From: a bacterium | Lineage (GTDB): Bacteria > Armatimonadota > Zipacnadia > Zipacnadales > UBA11051 | Reading direction: 5' to 3' | NCBI GenBank assembly: GCA_021372615.1 | Contig: JAJFUB010000021.1 | Span: forward strand, 1-64,000 | DNA length: 64,000 nucleotides | Part shown: in pieces, positions 26,153 through 34,874 of the stretch | How the letters are laid out: each line of letters starts with the position of its first letter | How positions within the stretch are numbered: the first letter of the stretch is position 1 | Notes under the pieces: generated by a model | Seen by the model: only the letters and a program-made list of their open reading frames with translations | Told to the model about the DNA's origin: nothing | Database searches by the model: none | Position numbers and translations under genes: made by a program

Positions 26153-26712
26153 GAGAGTGGGTCGGGCGATCGCGTGCAACTGCCAGGCAGTTGCCCGAGG
26201 AAAGTCCGAACTCCAAAGAGGCTGCGCGAGCAGCCTCAGGGCAGGACGCCGGCTAACAGCCGGGAGGGGCGACCCTACGGAAAGTGGCACAGAAACATAC
26301 CGCCGGGGGCCGTCATCTGCAGTCACGGAAATGGCTCTCAGGGCCCGTGGAGGGCCTGTGACTGCCGATGACGGCAACTGCGGCCTGAGGGTCGGCTGGG
26401 GCTCAAGAGGCCCTGGCGGGCCTGGTGCGCGGCCCGGCAAGGGTGAAATGGTGGGGTAAGAGCCCACCAGCGGCATGGAGACATGTCGGCTGGCCAAACC
26501 CCGTCCGGAGCAAGCCCACATAGGGAAGCGCGCCCGCCACCGCGCCTCAGGCCGCCCGCGGCCCAGGCGCCCAGGCGAGCAGTCGGTGGCCCGCCGACGC
26601 CTTCCGGGTAGGGCGCTAGAGACGGCTGGCAACAGCCGCCCCAGAGAAATGATCGCCGTTCGGAGGGCCTGAACCCTCCGTCCACAGAATTCGGCTTATA
26701 GACCCACTCTCC
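26153..26712 (+). ncRNA. rnpB: RNase P RNA (class A), enlarged
   Basis: The catalytic RNA of ribonuclease P, which removes the 5' leader of tRNA precursors. P1 pairs the first 12 bases (GGAGAGTGGGTC) with the last 12 (GACCCACTCTCC). The core blocks are intact: GAGGAAAGTCCG at 26197-26208 (P4 5' strand), ACAGAAACATACCGCC at 26289-26304, GGGGTAAGAGCCCACC near 26453-26468, and TTCGGCTTATAGACCC at the 3' end. P12 is long: GCCGTCATC (26309-26317) pairs with GATGACGGC (26367-26375), continued by GCAGTCAC with GTGACTGC. About 560 nt exceeds the usual ~350-450 nt; the extra length is in P12 and in a GC-rich stretch at 26520-26600. The ends are inferred from P1. Confidence 0.95.
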
Positions 26713-26891
26713 AACCTCAAGACGCGTAAGTAGCAGCCGGTTCTCCACTTATGTGTGTCTGTAAGCTGACCTATTGGACCTCGTTTCCCGCTATTGTCCC
26801 CCTGTGATCCCCAAACCACCCCGAATGGGGCGATGGTGCTGTCAAAGCACGGCTGGCACACCCAGGAAGGTGTGAGCTCAAGTCAATGCTT

Positions 26892-27182
26892 ATGACCACA
26901 GCCATCGAGGAGTTCGTGCTGCACCTGGAAGCGGAAAAGGGCGCCAGCCCCGGGCAGGTTCTGCCTATCGTTGCGACCTGTGTCTGTTCTACCGCTTGCT
27001 GTCCAACTCAGCCAAAGCCCGTACGCATCGAGGACGTGACCGTCGCCGCAGCGCGTTCGTGGACGCTCGACATGAAGGGACGCGGCCTGTCCAGCGGCAC
27101 CATTGCCCGACGCGGAGAGTGGCCGGAGGTTGGGAACGCGAGTGCGTGTGGCCGTCAAGACCCGAGACATGGCCCATGCTAG
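26892..27182 (+). pseudogene. Decayed tyrosine recombinase (integrase) N-terminus
   Basis: MTTAIEEFVLHLEAEKGASP is a typical start of the XerC/D-type SAM-like core-binding domain. The match then shifts frame near 26962: AYRCDLCLFYRLLSNSAKAR continues the domain in another frame (from 26963). It returns to the first frame with VRIEDVTVAAARSW and LDMKGRGLSSGTIAR (from 27021). A stop follows at 27182 and no catalytic R-HxxR-Y domain is seen downstream. It starts about 180 bases past the rnpB 3' end and points away from it, the usual place for the integrase of an element inserted at the 3' end of an RNA gene. At least two frameshifts make it non-functional as read. Confidence 0.6.
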
Positions 27183-27616
27183 CGGTCAGGTGAGTGTCGA
27201 CGCCGAAGGCAAGTCTGAAGCAACCCGTCCGCGACTACTCCGGGCGTTCGCTGCAGATGCTCTGACCTCTTCTGCGGCCAACCCTGTGGGGCACATACTG
27301 TGATGGGGGCCCCGCGGGCTGTCCGCAACCGGGCCGTCGCCGCCCGCTGACACCATGCCCCGTCTGCGGGCACACCTCGCTCGCCCGCCGGTGAACGGAC
27401 ATCTGAGCAGCGGCCCCGTACTGCCCTGCTCTGGGGAGCTGCCGGATGAGTGTCGCGAGTTCCAAGCCCCAAGCGTGCGCCGTCCCAGCCGTCGTCAGGA
27501 CCGCTCTGAAGGCTTGCCTGCCCTCGCCGGCCCGGTCTCTTGACGTGGGAACTGCCGAGCGACACCGGGCGTTACGTCAACTGATGGGCCTCGCTTCCCG
27601 GGGCACTCGCAGCCAT
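27183..27616. other. Gap without a recognisable gene; possible operator
   Basis: Several short frames cross this stretch but none resembles a protein family. It probably holds further decayed element sequence. The inverted repeat TTGACGT (27540-27546) / ACGTCAA (27574-27580), 7-bp arms with 27 bp between, is a candidate operator or stem in the leader of the metal-resistance operon. I see no regulator gene nearby. Confidence 0.35.
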
Positions 27617-27991
27617 ATGAGACCGACCGCCTGCTTTGCCATCCTGGCGCTCCTGACCGTCACGGTCGCCCTGCCGGCCGTGCCCGTTTGTGGTGCGGCC
27701 GCGCCCGGGGTTGCGCAGGTCGCGGCGAGCTCGTCGTGTTGCGGGTCGGGGGCCTGCTACTGTGGCGACCACTGCGCCTGCGGTCCTGGTCCGGTGGCTC
27801 CGGATGCAGGTGTGGCGATCGTGACCCCGCCAGTCACTTCGGCCTTGCTTGCGCTGCCGGCTACCGCCGACGCGCGGGTCGCGGTGGCTCCCGTCAACAC
27901 CGCGCCGCATGGCCCCTCAGCCCAAGAAGTCGTGGCGCCGCTCCCGGGCCACATCCACTGTGCGGGCAATAGAGCACCTCCTCTGTCGTAG
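27617..27991 (+). CDS. Small Cys-rich exported protein of the metal operon
   Basis: 124 residues starting MRPTACFAILALLTVTVALP, a signal peptide. A start at 27584 is also possible. After cleavage the chain has a tight cysteine cluster SSCCGSGACYCGDHCACG (7 Cys and one His in 18 residues), resembling a metallothionein-like metal knuckle. The rest is Ala/Pro/Val-rich, and the end HIHCAG adds two His and a Cys. No family name is recognised. It opens the run of metal-efflux genes, so a periplasmic or surface metal scavenger for Cu, Ag or Zn is inferred. A 156-base gap precedes the next gene. Confidence 0.55.
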   Translation: MRPTACFAILALLTVTVALPAVPVCGAAAPGVAQVAASSSCCGSGACYCGDHCACGPGPVAPDAGVAIVTPPVTSALLALPATADARVAVAPVNTAPHGPSAQEVVAPLPGHIHCAGNRAPPLS

Positions 27992-28147
27992 CTTCACCCT
28001 CCCACTATGATTCCTGACCTGTCGTTCGTGTGACAGACTGCATGTCTCTCGGTGCCGGTCGCGGCCACTTCCCGGGCGGCACTGCATGTAGCCACAATAC
28101 CTCGGCCGCTCGGGCTTGGTCCCGAGCTGCCCCAGATGGAGACTCCC

Positions 28148-28381
28148 ATGGACCGAAGGACTCTGTTCACTCTTGCCATCGTCACGCTCGTCGTGCTCGC
28201 CGCTCTGGCGGGCGTCCTGCCGCTGAGCGGGTGTCATAATGCTGGCACTAGGGCTGCCGACGTTGGCGCCTCCGGCACCCCAGGTGCGGTCTACACCTGC
28301 CCGATGCATCCCGAAGTCACTTCGCCCAAGCCCGGCGAGTGCCCAAAGTGTCACATGAAGCTGGTGAAGAAGGGGAGCTGA
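28148..28381 (+). CDS. Lipoprotein with heavy-metal-binding (HMBD) motif
   Basis: About 77 residues from MDRRTLFTLAIVTLVVLA (28148; GGAG lies 7 bases upstream). The signal peptide ends in the lipobox LSGC, so the protein should be lipid-anchored facing the periplasm. The C-terminal domain reads YTCPMHPEVTSPKPGECPKC then HMKLV, the HMBD signature (CPMHP ... PGxCPxCxMxL) found in CusB-type adaptors and copper ATPases, where it binds Cu or Ag. It is probably a small periplasmic metal-delivery partner for the adaptor and pump downstream. It ends right before the reading frame that leads into the adaptor gene. Confidence 0.75.
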   Translation: MDRRTLFTLAIVTLVVLAALAGVLPLSGCHNAGTRAADVGASGTPGAVYTCPMHPEVTSPKPGECPKCHMKLVKKGS

Positions 28382-28567
28382 ATGGCGCAGGTCGAGGTGG
28401 CAACACCGGCCAATTGTATAGTAGGGCGTAGTCACGCCGGCGTAGGAGGCACTCCGCTGGGGGTCATCCCTGGCGCGCTGCACCTGTACTGCGGCCCGCG
28501 GCGCGTCTGTGTTCGACCCTGGTGTCCGGAACGGCCAACTGTCTGCGGCATGAACACAGGGGCAACC

Positions 28568-30859
28568 ATGACACGGCAACCGCATTCTCTGCTCGTCATC
28601 GGCCTGACGCTGCTGCTGTGTGCTGTCCTGTTACCGGCGCCCGGTCGGGCCCAGCACCAGAGCATGCCGGGCATGCAGATGGATGACGGCACGGCGACAA
28701 CGCCGGCCGCTGGCGGTGGCGATCACGCGACGGCTGTGCCCGCCCAGGATAGCAGCATGCCCGGCATGGACATGGGCGGGGGCGGCGGAGCCAAGCGTGG
28801 TATCCCCCCGGTGTCGCTCGTCGCCTTCATCCTCTTCCTGGTCCTGCTGGTGCTGTTCGTGCTGGCGCGGATCAGCCACTGGCGCCGCCCCGCCGCCGGT
28901 GTGCTGGGTGGCCTGGCCCTCCTCGCGCTAGTCTATGCCGTCACCGACTACCTCGTCGTAACCCATCGCCGTCCCGGACAGTCCACTGTGTGGCAGGCGA
29001 CGGCCATGGACATGAGCTCCATCAAGCCCGTCGCCGGCGCCGTGCCGGTCGCCACCGAGCAGGCAACGCGCGGGCCCTTCACCGCCAAGGTCACCTACAC
29101 CGGCACGGTGGTCGCGCTCAATGATGAGGACATCTACCCGCGCGTCACCGGGCGTGTTGTTGCGGTGCCCGTGTATGACGGCGATGAGGTGCGACCGGGG
29201 CAGTTGGTGGCACGACTGGACGACGACGAGCTATCGGGCCGGGAGCGTGAAGCGGCGGCCGGCCGCGAAGCAGCCCGTCTCAACGCTCGGGCCGCTCAGG
29301 AAGGGGTCAGTGCTGCCGAGGCCATGCGCCGCCAACGGGAACAGATGCAGGCAGCCGCCGAGACGCGCATCACCGAGGCGAAGCGCATGGCCGCGGCCGC
29401 CAAGGCCAAGCAGGTCGAGGCTGAGAAGGCTGTGGCCGAGGCACGCCATGCTGCTGCCGCCGCCGCCCAGGAGCAGAGCATGGCGGCTGCCCGGATCGCG
29501 GCGGCGCAGGCCGAGACCGAGGCCGCCCGAACCGGACTGGACAGTGCCGGTGCTGAACTGGACGCTGCCCAGGCCGATCTGGCCTACTGGCGGGCCGAGA
29601 TCAAACGGATGAAGACCCTCCTCGATGGCGGCGCCGCCTCCGTGGATGAATACCAGATGGAGGAAGCCAAGTACAAGTCTGCGGCGGCCGCGGTGCAGCA
29701 GAAGCAGGCCATGGTGGCCGAGCGCAAGTCCATGCTCAACCGCGCCCTAGCGATGACACGCGAGGCCCAGGCGACGGCAGGCCGGGCCGCGGCGCAGGTG
29801 TCCGCCGCGGACGCGAACGCCGACCGGATGGCGGCGGGAGTCAACACGGCGCAGGCTGAGTACGAGGCAGCTACGGCGCGAGTGGAGATGGCGCGGGCCG
29901 ATGCCCGGGCCGCCGCCGCCGAGGTAGCCGGCAGCGCCGCCGGCGTGCGTGTTGCCGGCGCCCAGGCCCGCGCCATGCGGGCCATGACGAGCCAGACCGC
30001 CGCCGCCCTCTACGTCGCCCGCACCGTGCGCGGCTACACCGAGATCCGCGCTACCTCCCGCGCCCGCGTTCTGCAGCGCGTCGTCAGCCCTGGCACGCTC
30101 GTCACACCCGGCACGCTGCTGCTGCGCCTGGCCCAGGTGGACCGCGTGCGCCTGCAGGCCAATGTCAGCCAGGCCGATCTGGCGGTGGTACGCGTGGGCA
30201 GCCGCGTCTGGGCGCGTCCGGTGGACGCCCCAGACCGGCGCATCGTGGCCTCAATCACCTCGATCTCACCCTCCGCCGATCCGGCCAGCCGGACCTCCGT
30301 GGTCGAGGCGCTGGTCCCCAACCCGCATCGCTGGTTCCTGCCGGGTGGCGCCGTCGTCATGGAGCTGGAGACCGCCACCTCGGATAGCGCCGTGACCGTG
30401 CCCAACTCGGCGGTGGTCATCCCGCCGGGCGAACTGACCGACTCCCTGCGCCGCGCGGTCTGGACGGTCCAGTCCGGAGGCGCGGCAGGCCAGACCACCT
30501 ACACCTGTGTGATGCACCCGCAGATCCATGAGACGAAGCCCGGCGCGTGCCCCATCTGCAAGATGCCGCTGGTTCCGGAGAAGACCGGCGGCGGCAAGCT
30601 GGCCCATCTCGTGGATGTCCAGGTCGGCCCCAGCGACGGGCGGCGCACGCAGATCATCTCCGGAGTGGCCGCGGGCCAGGAGATCATCTACCGCGGCCTG
30701 GAGAACCTGCGCGAGGGCCAGAAGGTGCAGGATGTGCCCTGGGGGGAGGCCGGACCAGTGGAGTTGCCCAAGCCGGCTGCGGGCGGAAGCATGCCCGCGA
30801 TGCCAGGGATGGACCATGGCGGCGGGGGCGGCGCGGGGCATGCAGGGCATGGGATGTAG
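28568..30859 (+). CDS. cusB: Enlarged CusB-like RND adaptor with C-terminal HMBD
   Basis: About 763 residues from MTRQPHSLLVIGLTLLLCAV (28568; AGGGG lies 6 bases upstream). This is nearly twice the usual adaptor length. It has a signal peptide, then a Met/His/Asp/Gly-rich stretch with two SMPGM motifs, then two hydrophobic segments near residues 80-105 and 112-132 (LVAFILFLVLLVLFVLA; GVLGGLALLALVYAV). A barrel-lipoyl part follows (YPRVTGRVVAVPVYDGDEVR, GQLVARLDDDELS). A very long Ala-rich coiled-coil hairpin covers roughly residues 220-500. The last part repeats a metal-binding HMBD, TYTCVMHPQIH ... PGACPICKMPLV. It bridges the inner-membrane pump to the outer channel and probably hands over the metal. 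The symbol follows family resemblance. Confidence 0.82.
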   Translation: MTRQPHSLLVIGLTLLLCAVLLPAPGRAQHQSMPGMQMDDGTATTPAAGGGDHATAVPAQDSSMPGMDMGGGGGAKRGIPPVSLVAFILFLVLLVLFVLARISHWRRPAAGVLGGLALLALVYAVTDYLVVTHRRPGQSTVWQATAMDMSSIKPVAGAVPVATEQATRGPFTAKVTYTGTVVALNDEDIYPRVTGRVVAVPVYDGDEVRPGQLVARLDDDELSGREREAAAGREAARLNARAAQEGVSAAEAMRRQREQMQAAAETRITEAKRMAAAAKAKQVEAEKAVAEARHAAAAAAQEQSMAAARIAAAQAETEAARTGLDSAGAELDAAQADLAYWRAEIKRMKTLLDGGAASVDEYQMEEAKYKSAAAAVQQKQAMVAERKSMLNRALAMTREAQATAGRAAAQVSAADANADRMAAGVNTAQAEYEAATARVEMARADARAAAAEVAGSAAGVRVAGAQARAMRAMTSQTAAALYVARTVRGYTEIRATSRARVLQRVVSPGTLVTPGTLLLRLAQVDRVRLQANVSQADLAVVRVGSRVWARPVDAPDRRIVASITSISPSADPASRTSVVEALVPNPHRWFLPGGAVVMELETATSDSAVTVPNSAVVIPPGELTDSLRRAVWTVQSGGAAGQTTYTCVMHPQIHETKPGACPICKMPLVPEKTGGGKLAHLVDVQVGPSDGRRTQIISGVAAGQEIIYRGLENLREGQKVQDVPWGEAGPVELPKPAAGGSMPAMPGMDHGGGGGAGHAGHGM

Positions 30860-30864
30860 CCGCC

Positions 30865-33800
30865 ATGGGCGCCCACCTCCCCGACAAGCCACGCTACGAG
30901 CGCCACCACGGCGGGACCTTTGCCGCCATCACGCGGGCCTCCATCGAGCACCCGTATGCCGTCCTGGCCTTCTACATCGGGGTCCTCATCCTGTCGGTCA
31001 TCGCCATCGGCTTCTACCTGCCCCGCCGCTTCATGCCCTACGTCGAGAGCCCCATGATCGGCGTCGTGACCATGATGCCCGGCCTCTCCGCCGCCGAGAT
31101 GGAGCTCTACGTCAGCAAGCCCATCGAGGAGAACCTGCTCAACCTGCGCCACCTGCGCTACCTCCGCTCCACCTCGCAGGACGGCTTCTCGATGGTCTCG
31201 CTCGAGTTCGCCTACGGCATTGACATGCAGAAGGCGCTGTTCGATGTCCAGTCCCTGATGAACGTCATCCAGGGCAGCCTGCCGTCTACCGGCGCCAACC
31301 TCAAGCCCTCCTGGGTGCTGGCCATTGACCCGCTGAACATCCCCGTGGTCAGCGTGGCGGTCACCGCTCCCGACTGGGACATGGTGAAGCTCCGTCAGTT
31401 CTGTGACAACCAGATGGTGGACCGCCTCAAGACCGTGCCGGACGTCTATTCCGTCATGGCCTTCGGCGGCTACCGGCGGCAGCTCCAGGCCATCGTAGAC
31501 CGCAACAAGCTGGCGCAGTACGGCCTGTCCATCCTCGACGTACGCAACGCCGTCGACCGTAACAATGTTAGCCGCCCCGGGGGCACCGTCACAGCGGGAG
31601 CCAATGAGTCGATCGTCCGGTTCGACACGCTCGCCCAGAGCGCAGCGGACGTGGCGGCCTATCCGCTGGCGGGCCTGGCGCCTTCGGGGCGGGCCGTGCG
31701 CCAGCCCAGCGCGGCCGGTACCGGCGGCATGGGTGGCATGGGCGGCATGGGTGGTGGCAGCGCCTCCCCGGCCGCTACGGCAGCGCCCGCCGCCGCCGCC
31801 CCGACGCCCGGTCAGGCCGCCAGCCCCCGCACCCTCTACATCCGCGACGACGCGCAGGTCGTGGACACCCACTGGGAGCGGCGCAGCGCCTACCACTACG
31901 TCCAGCACGACCCCGGGACCGAGGGCCGCGTGCTCCGGGCCATCGAGATCGCGGTCATCCAGAACCCCGACGCGAGCTCCTGGAAGGTCATCAAGCAGGT
32001 CAAGCGCGCGCTCGCGGGTCTACAGCGCGAATACCCGGGCGTCTACTTCGACATCGCCTACGACAACTCGCAGTTTGTGGACATCCTGTTCCGCAACATG
32101 TTCGAGGAGCTCGGCGGGGCGGTGCTCCTGTGCGGCCTGGTGGTCTTCTTGTTCCTGGGTGAATGGCGCGCCACGCTCATCACCATGATGAGCATCCCGG
32201 CCTCGCTGGCCATGGCCATCCTGGCGCTCATCCCGCTCGGCATGACCCTCAACAGCGGGACCCTGATCGGCCTGCTGCTCTCCATCGGGCGCCTCGTGGA
32301 CGACAACATCATTGACATCCACGCTGTCGAGCGGCACCTGCGGATGGGCAAGGACTCCAAGACGGCCACCATTGACGGCATCTCCGAGGTGCGCACCGCC
32401 GTCATTGCCTCCACCTTCATGATCATCCTGGCCCTGGCGCCGCTGCTGCTGTGCGGCGGCATCGTGCAGCTCATGTTCGTCGAATTGGTCTGGCCGCTGA
32501 TCCTGGCCCTCACCTTCTCGATGGTCGAGTCGTTCACCCTGACCACCCTGATGTGCTCCTGGCTGCTGCGCCCCGAGGCCGAGCGTGTGCACGAGCACAG
32601 GCTGTGGTTCTGGCGACATGTACTCCTGCCCTTCCAGCGCTTCCTGGATCGGCTCGAGGCCGGCTATGCCCGGACCATCGCCTGGATGCTCAAGCACCGG
32701 TTCACCAACCTCGCCCGCATCCTGGCCACCATCATCATCGGCTTCGGCTTCTACAACTTCATCGGCAGTGAGATGATGCCACTGGCTGACGTGGGCCAGG
32801 CCTACGGCGTGCTGGAGATGCAGCCAGGCACGTCGTTTGCGGAGACCGAGAAGGCTACGCACGCCATCGAGCAACTCATCCTCAGGAACTACCCCGAGAT
32901 CATCAAGTCCTCCACCGAAATCGGCACGGAGACGATGCTGGAGTCCACCGGCACGTACTTCACCGGCTACGCCATGCCCCTGGTCAACGCCGCCACTTTC
33001 ATGCTCACCCTCACCGACAAGGAGGAGCGCCGACGCGACATCTGGGCGGTCATGGACGGCCTGGTGGCTGATGCGCAGGCCACCATCCCTGGCATCCGGC
33101 GCTTCCAGGTCAAGGAGATGGGCTCGGACGTGATGGCCTCGGCCCAGGCGCCCATCTCGCTGGTCGTGACCGGACCGGACTTGCAGGTGGTGGACCAGCT
33201 TGCGAAGGGCACCGCCAAGATCGCGCAGGAGGTCGGCGTCCGCCAGGTGGCCACCGACTGGACTATGGGCCTGCCCGAGTTGCGCGTGAAGGTAGACGTG
33301 GATCGAGCTCAGCAGCTTGGTCTGTCGGTGGACAACATCGCCCAACAGGCCTACTACGCCCTCCGCGGTGGCCTTACGAACGAGTTCTACCGCCTGCCGA
33401 ACCTGCGTCAGGACACGGTGCTGGTGCGATACCGGGAAGACCAGCGGGCCAGCCCCAGCGACGTCAGCCATGTGTACATCACCACCCCGGACGGCCGTCA
33501 GGTACCGCTGGATGCCGTGGCCAAAGTGACGCGCGCGTCGGCCCCGACGATGATCACCCATGATGCGCTGCGCCGCTGCCAGACCGTCCTGGGCTTCTAC
33601 CGCAAGCACGAGATGCCCTCGATGGACCTGGCCATGCTGGCGCAGATGAAGGCCATGGGGGGGCTGAACTGGCCGCCGGGGTACAACGTGGAGATGCGCG
33701 GGGACATGACGCAGATGATGGACAGCTTCCGGCGGCTGATCGCCGGCCTGGCCTTGGCCATCGTCTTCATCCTGCTGATCCTCGTGGCGCAGTTCCGCGG

Positions 33801-34311
33801 CTTCGCCCAGCCGCTACAGATGGTCTTCTCGCTCCCCCTGGAGCTGTCCGGCGTCTTTCTCGCCCTCTACCTCGCCCACCAGACCTTCTCGTCGGTGTCC
33901 ATCATGAGCATCATCGTGCTCACCGGCATGGACATCACGACGGCGATCCTGCTCGTGGACATGATCATGCGCTACCGCGACCGCGGCATGCCGCGCGACC
34001 AGGCTGTCACCGAGGCCTGCCCGCAGCGACTGCGGCCCATCCTCATGACCTCGATCGTCACGATCATTGTCATGGTACCGGTCGCCTTCTTCCCCAGGAC
34101 AGGGCTGGACGCGTATCAGCCGCTGGCCACGGTGATCATCGGCGGCCTGATCGTGGGCACCATCCTGAGCCTGTTTGACATCCCGATTATGCACACCTAC
34201 GTGGATGACTTGGTGAAGTGGACGAACCGGTTCTTCCTCAAGCGTGACTGGGAATGGCCGGTCACGGAGGCGACCGACGACGAAGAGGGCGAGATGGAGA
34301 GGCGGGAGTGA
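30865..34311 (+). CDS. cusA: CusA-like heavy-metal RND efflux pump
   Basis: 1148 residues from MGAHLPDKPRYERHHGG (30865). This inner-membrane proton-driven exporter has 12 membrane spans and two large periplasmic domains. The first helix (YAVLAFYIGVLILSVIAIGF) leads to the porter motif GLSAAEMELYVSKPIEENL. TM4 carries LSIGRLVDDNIIDIHAVERH with the acidic proton-relay residues; TM10 has MDITTAILLVDMIMRYRDRG. A Gly-Met run (GTGGMGGMGGMGGG) and an Ala/Pro linker at roughly residues 284-325 interrupt the first porter domain, an odd insertion that could hold soft metals. The start is 5 bases after the adaptor stop. The substrate is inferred as Cu(I)/Ag(I) from the HMBD and YHS partners. Confidence 0.88.
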   Translation: MGAHLPDKPRYERHHGGTFAAITRASIEHPYAVLAFYIGVLILSVIAIGFYLPRRFMPYVESPMIGVVTMMPGLSAAEMELYVSKPIEENLLNLRHLRYLRSTSQDGFSMVSLEFAYGIDMQKALFDVQSLMNVIQGSLPSTGANLKPSWVLAIDPLNIPVVSVAVTAPDWDMVKLRQFCDNQMVDRLKTVPDVYSVMAFGGYRRQLQAIVDRNKLAQYGLSILDVRNAVDRNNVSRPGGTVTAGANESIVRFDTLAQSAADVAAYPLAGLAPSGRAVRQPSAAGTGGMGGMGGMGGGSASPAATAAPAAAAPTPGQAASPRTLYIRDDAQVVDTHWERRSAYHYVQHDPGTEGRVLRAIEIAVIQNPDASSWKVIKQVKRALAGLQREYPGVYFDIAYDNSQFVDILFRNMFEELGGAVLLCGLVVFLFLGEWRATLITMMSIPASLAMAILALIPLGMTLNSGTLIGLLLSIGRLVDDNIIDIHAVERHLRMGKDSKTATIDGISEVRTAVIASTFMIILALAPLLLCGGIVQLMFVELVWPLILALTFSMVESFTLTTLMCSWLLRPEAERVHEHRLWFWRHVLLPFQRFLDRLEAGYARTIAWMLKHRFTNLARILATIIIGFGFYNFIGSEMMPLADVGQAYGVLEMQPGTSFAETEKATHAIEQLILRNYPEIIKSSTEIGTETMLESTGTYFTGYAMPLVNAATFMLTLTDKEERRRDIWAVMDGLVADAQATIPGIRRFQVKEMGSDVMASAQAPISLVVTGPDLQVVDQLAKGTAKIAQEVGVRQVATDWTMGLPELRVKVDVDRAQQLGLSVDNIAQQAYYALRGGLTNEFYRLPNLRQDTVLVRYREDQRASPSDVSHVYITTPDGRQVPLDAVAKVTRASAPTMITHDALRRCQTVLGFYRKHEMPSMDLAMLAQMKAMGGLNWPPGYNVEMRGDMTQMMDSFRRLIAGLALAIVFILLILVAQFRGFAQPLQMVFSLPLELSGVFLALYLAHQTFSSVSIMSIIVLTGMDITTAILLVDMIMRYRDRGMPRDQAVTEACPQRLRPILMTSIVTIIVMVPVAFFPRTGLDAYQPLATVIIGGLIVGTILSLFDIPIMHTYVDDLVKWTNRFFLKRDWEWPVTEATDDEEGEMERRE

Positions 34312-34314
34312 GCC

Positions 34315-34872
34315 ATGCCGAACGCCAACTACGCGCCCCCCAGACGCCGCGTCATCGGGCCCTTCTTCATCATCGCCCTGATCGTCAGCGTCGGCGTGTT
34401 CATCTGGCAGAAGCAACAGACTGCGCGGCGGCTGGCAGACGTGCCGCCGCCCGTAGTGGAGCATCAGGTCATCGGCGGGACGGATCTGGAGGCCGCCGCG
34501 GTACCGGCGCCGAGCTACGTGCAGGAGCAAGCTCAGGCGCTGGGTCTGTCTGCCGGGCAACTGAAGTCACTCGCTCCGGTGGTAACGGCCTATCAGGAGG
34601 AGCTGGGCCCCCTGCAACAGCAGATGGGCGTAGCCGTCGCGCGCTACGGCCAATACCAGGAAGCGCAGGCCGACCGCCAGCGCGTGAAGGTTGATGACCT
34701 CCGGCTGCAGATGGCGGTGATTAGCGATCTGTCGGGACGCATGGCCGTGCTGCGGCAAAGCTACTGGGAACGGACCGCGCGGCTGTTGACCGACAACCAG
34801 CAGAGCGCGGCCAAGAAGCTGTGGGCCCGGTCGTTGACCCCAAACATCCAGACGAAAGGACCAGGGCCGTGA
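34315..34872 (+). CDS. Membrane-anchored Spy/CpxP/CnrX-like metal sensor or chaperone
   Basis: 185 residues. One N-terminal membrane helix (GPFFIIALIVSVGVFIW) anchors a helical periplasmic domain. LGLSAGQLKSLAPVVTAYQE and LLTDNQQSAAKKLW resemble the LTxxQ-type motifs of the Spy/CpxP/CnrX fold, which forms a four-helix cradle that senses or buffers periplasmic metal and misfolded protein. It is placed between the pump and the outer channel, with only 3 bases before it and 2 after it, so it is part of the efflux unit. No Cys and few His are present, so direct metal binding is uncertain. It may be a chaperone rather than a sensor. Confidence 0.6.
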   Translation: MPNANYAPPRRRVIGPFFIIALIVSVGVFIWQKQQTARRLADVPPPVVEHQVIGGTDLEAAAVPAPSYVQEQAQALGLSAGQLKSLAPVVTAYQEELGPLQQQMGVAVARYGQYQEAQADRQRVKVDDLRLQMAVISDLSGRMAVLRQSYWERTARLLTDNQQSAAKKLWARSLTPNIQTKGPGP

Positions 34873-34874
34873 AC

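Noticed and set aside
26157-26459. Short frame inside rnpB
   Set aside because: Conserved RNase P RNA core motifs and P1 pairing explain the region.
19581-26712. Simple att direct-repeat pair flanking a 7-kb island
   Set aside because: The two rnpB 3'-end sequences are in inverted, not direct, orientation, so a simple excision pair cannot be claimed.
28382-28567. Longer start for the CusB-like adaptor at 28382
   Set aside because: The extra 62 residues lack a signal peptide and precede the AGGGG site and signal peptide at 28568.
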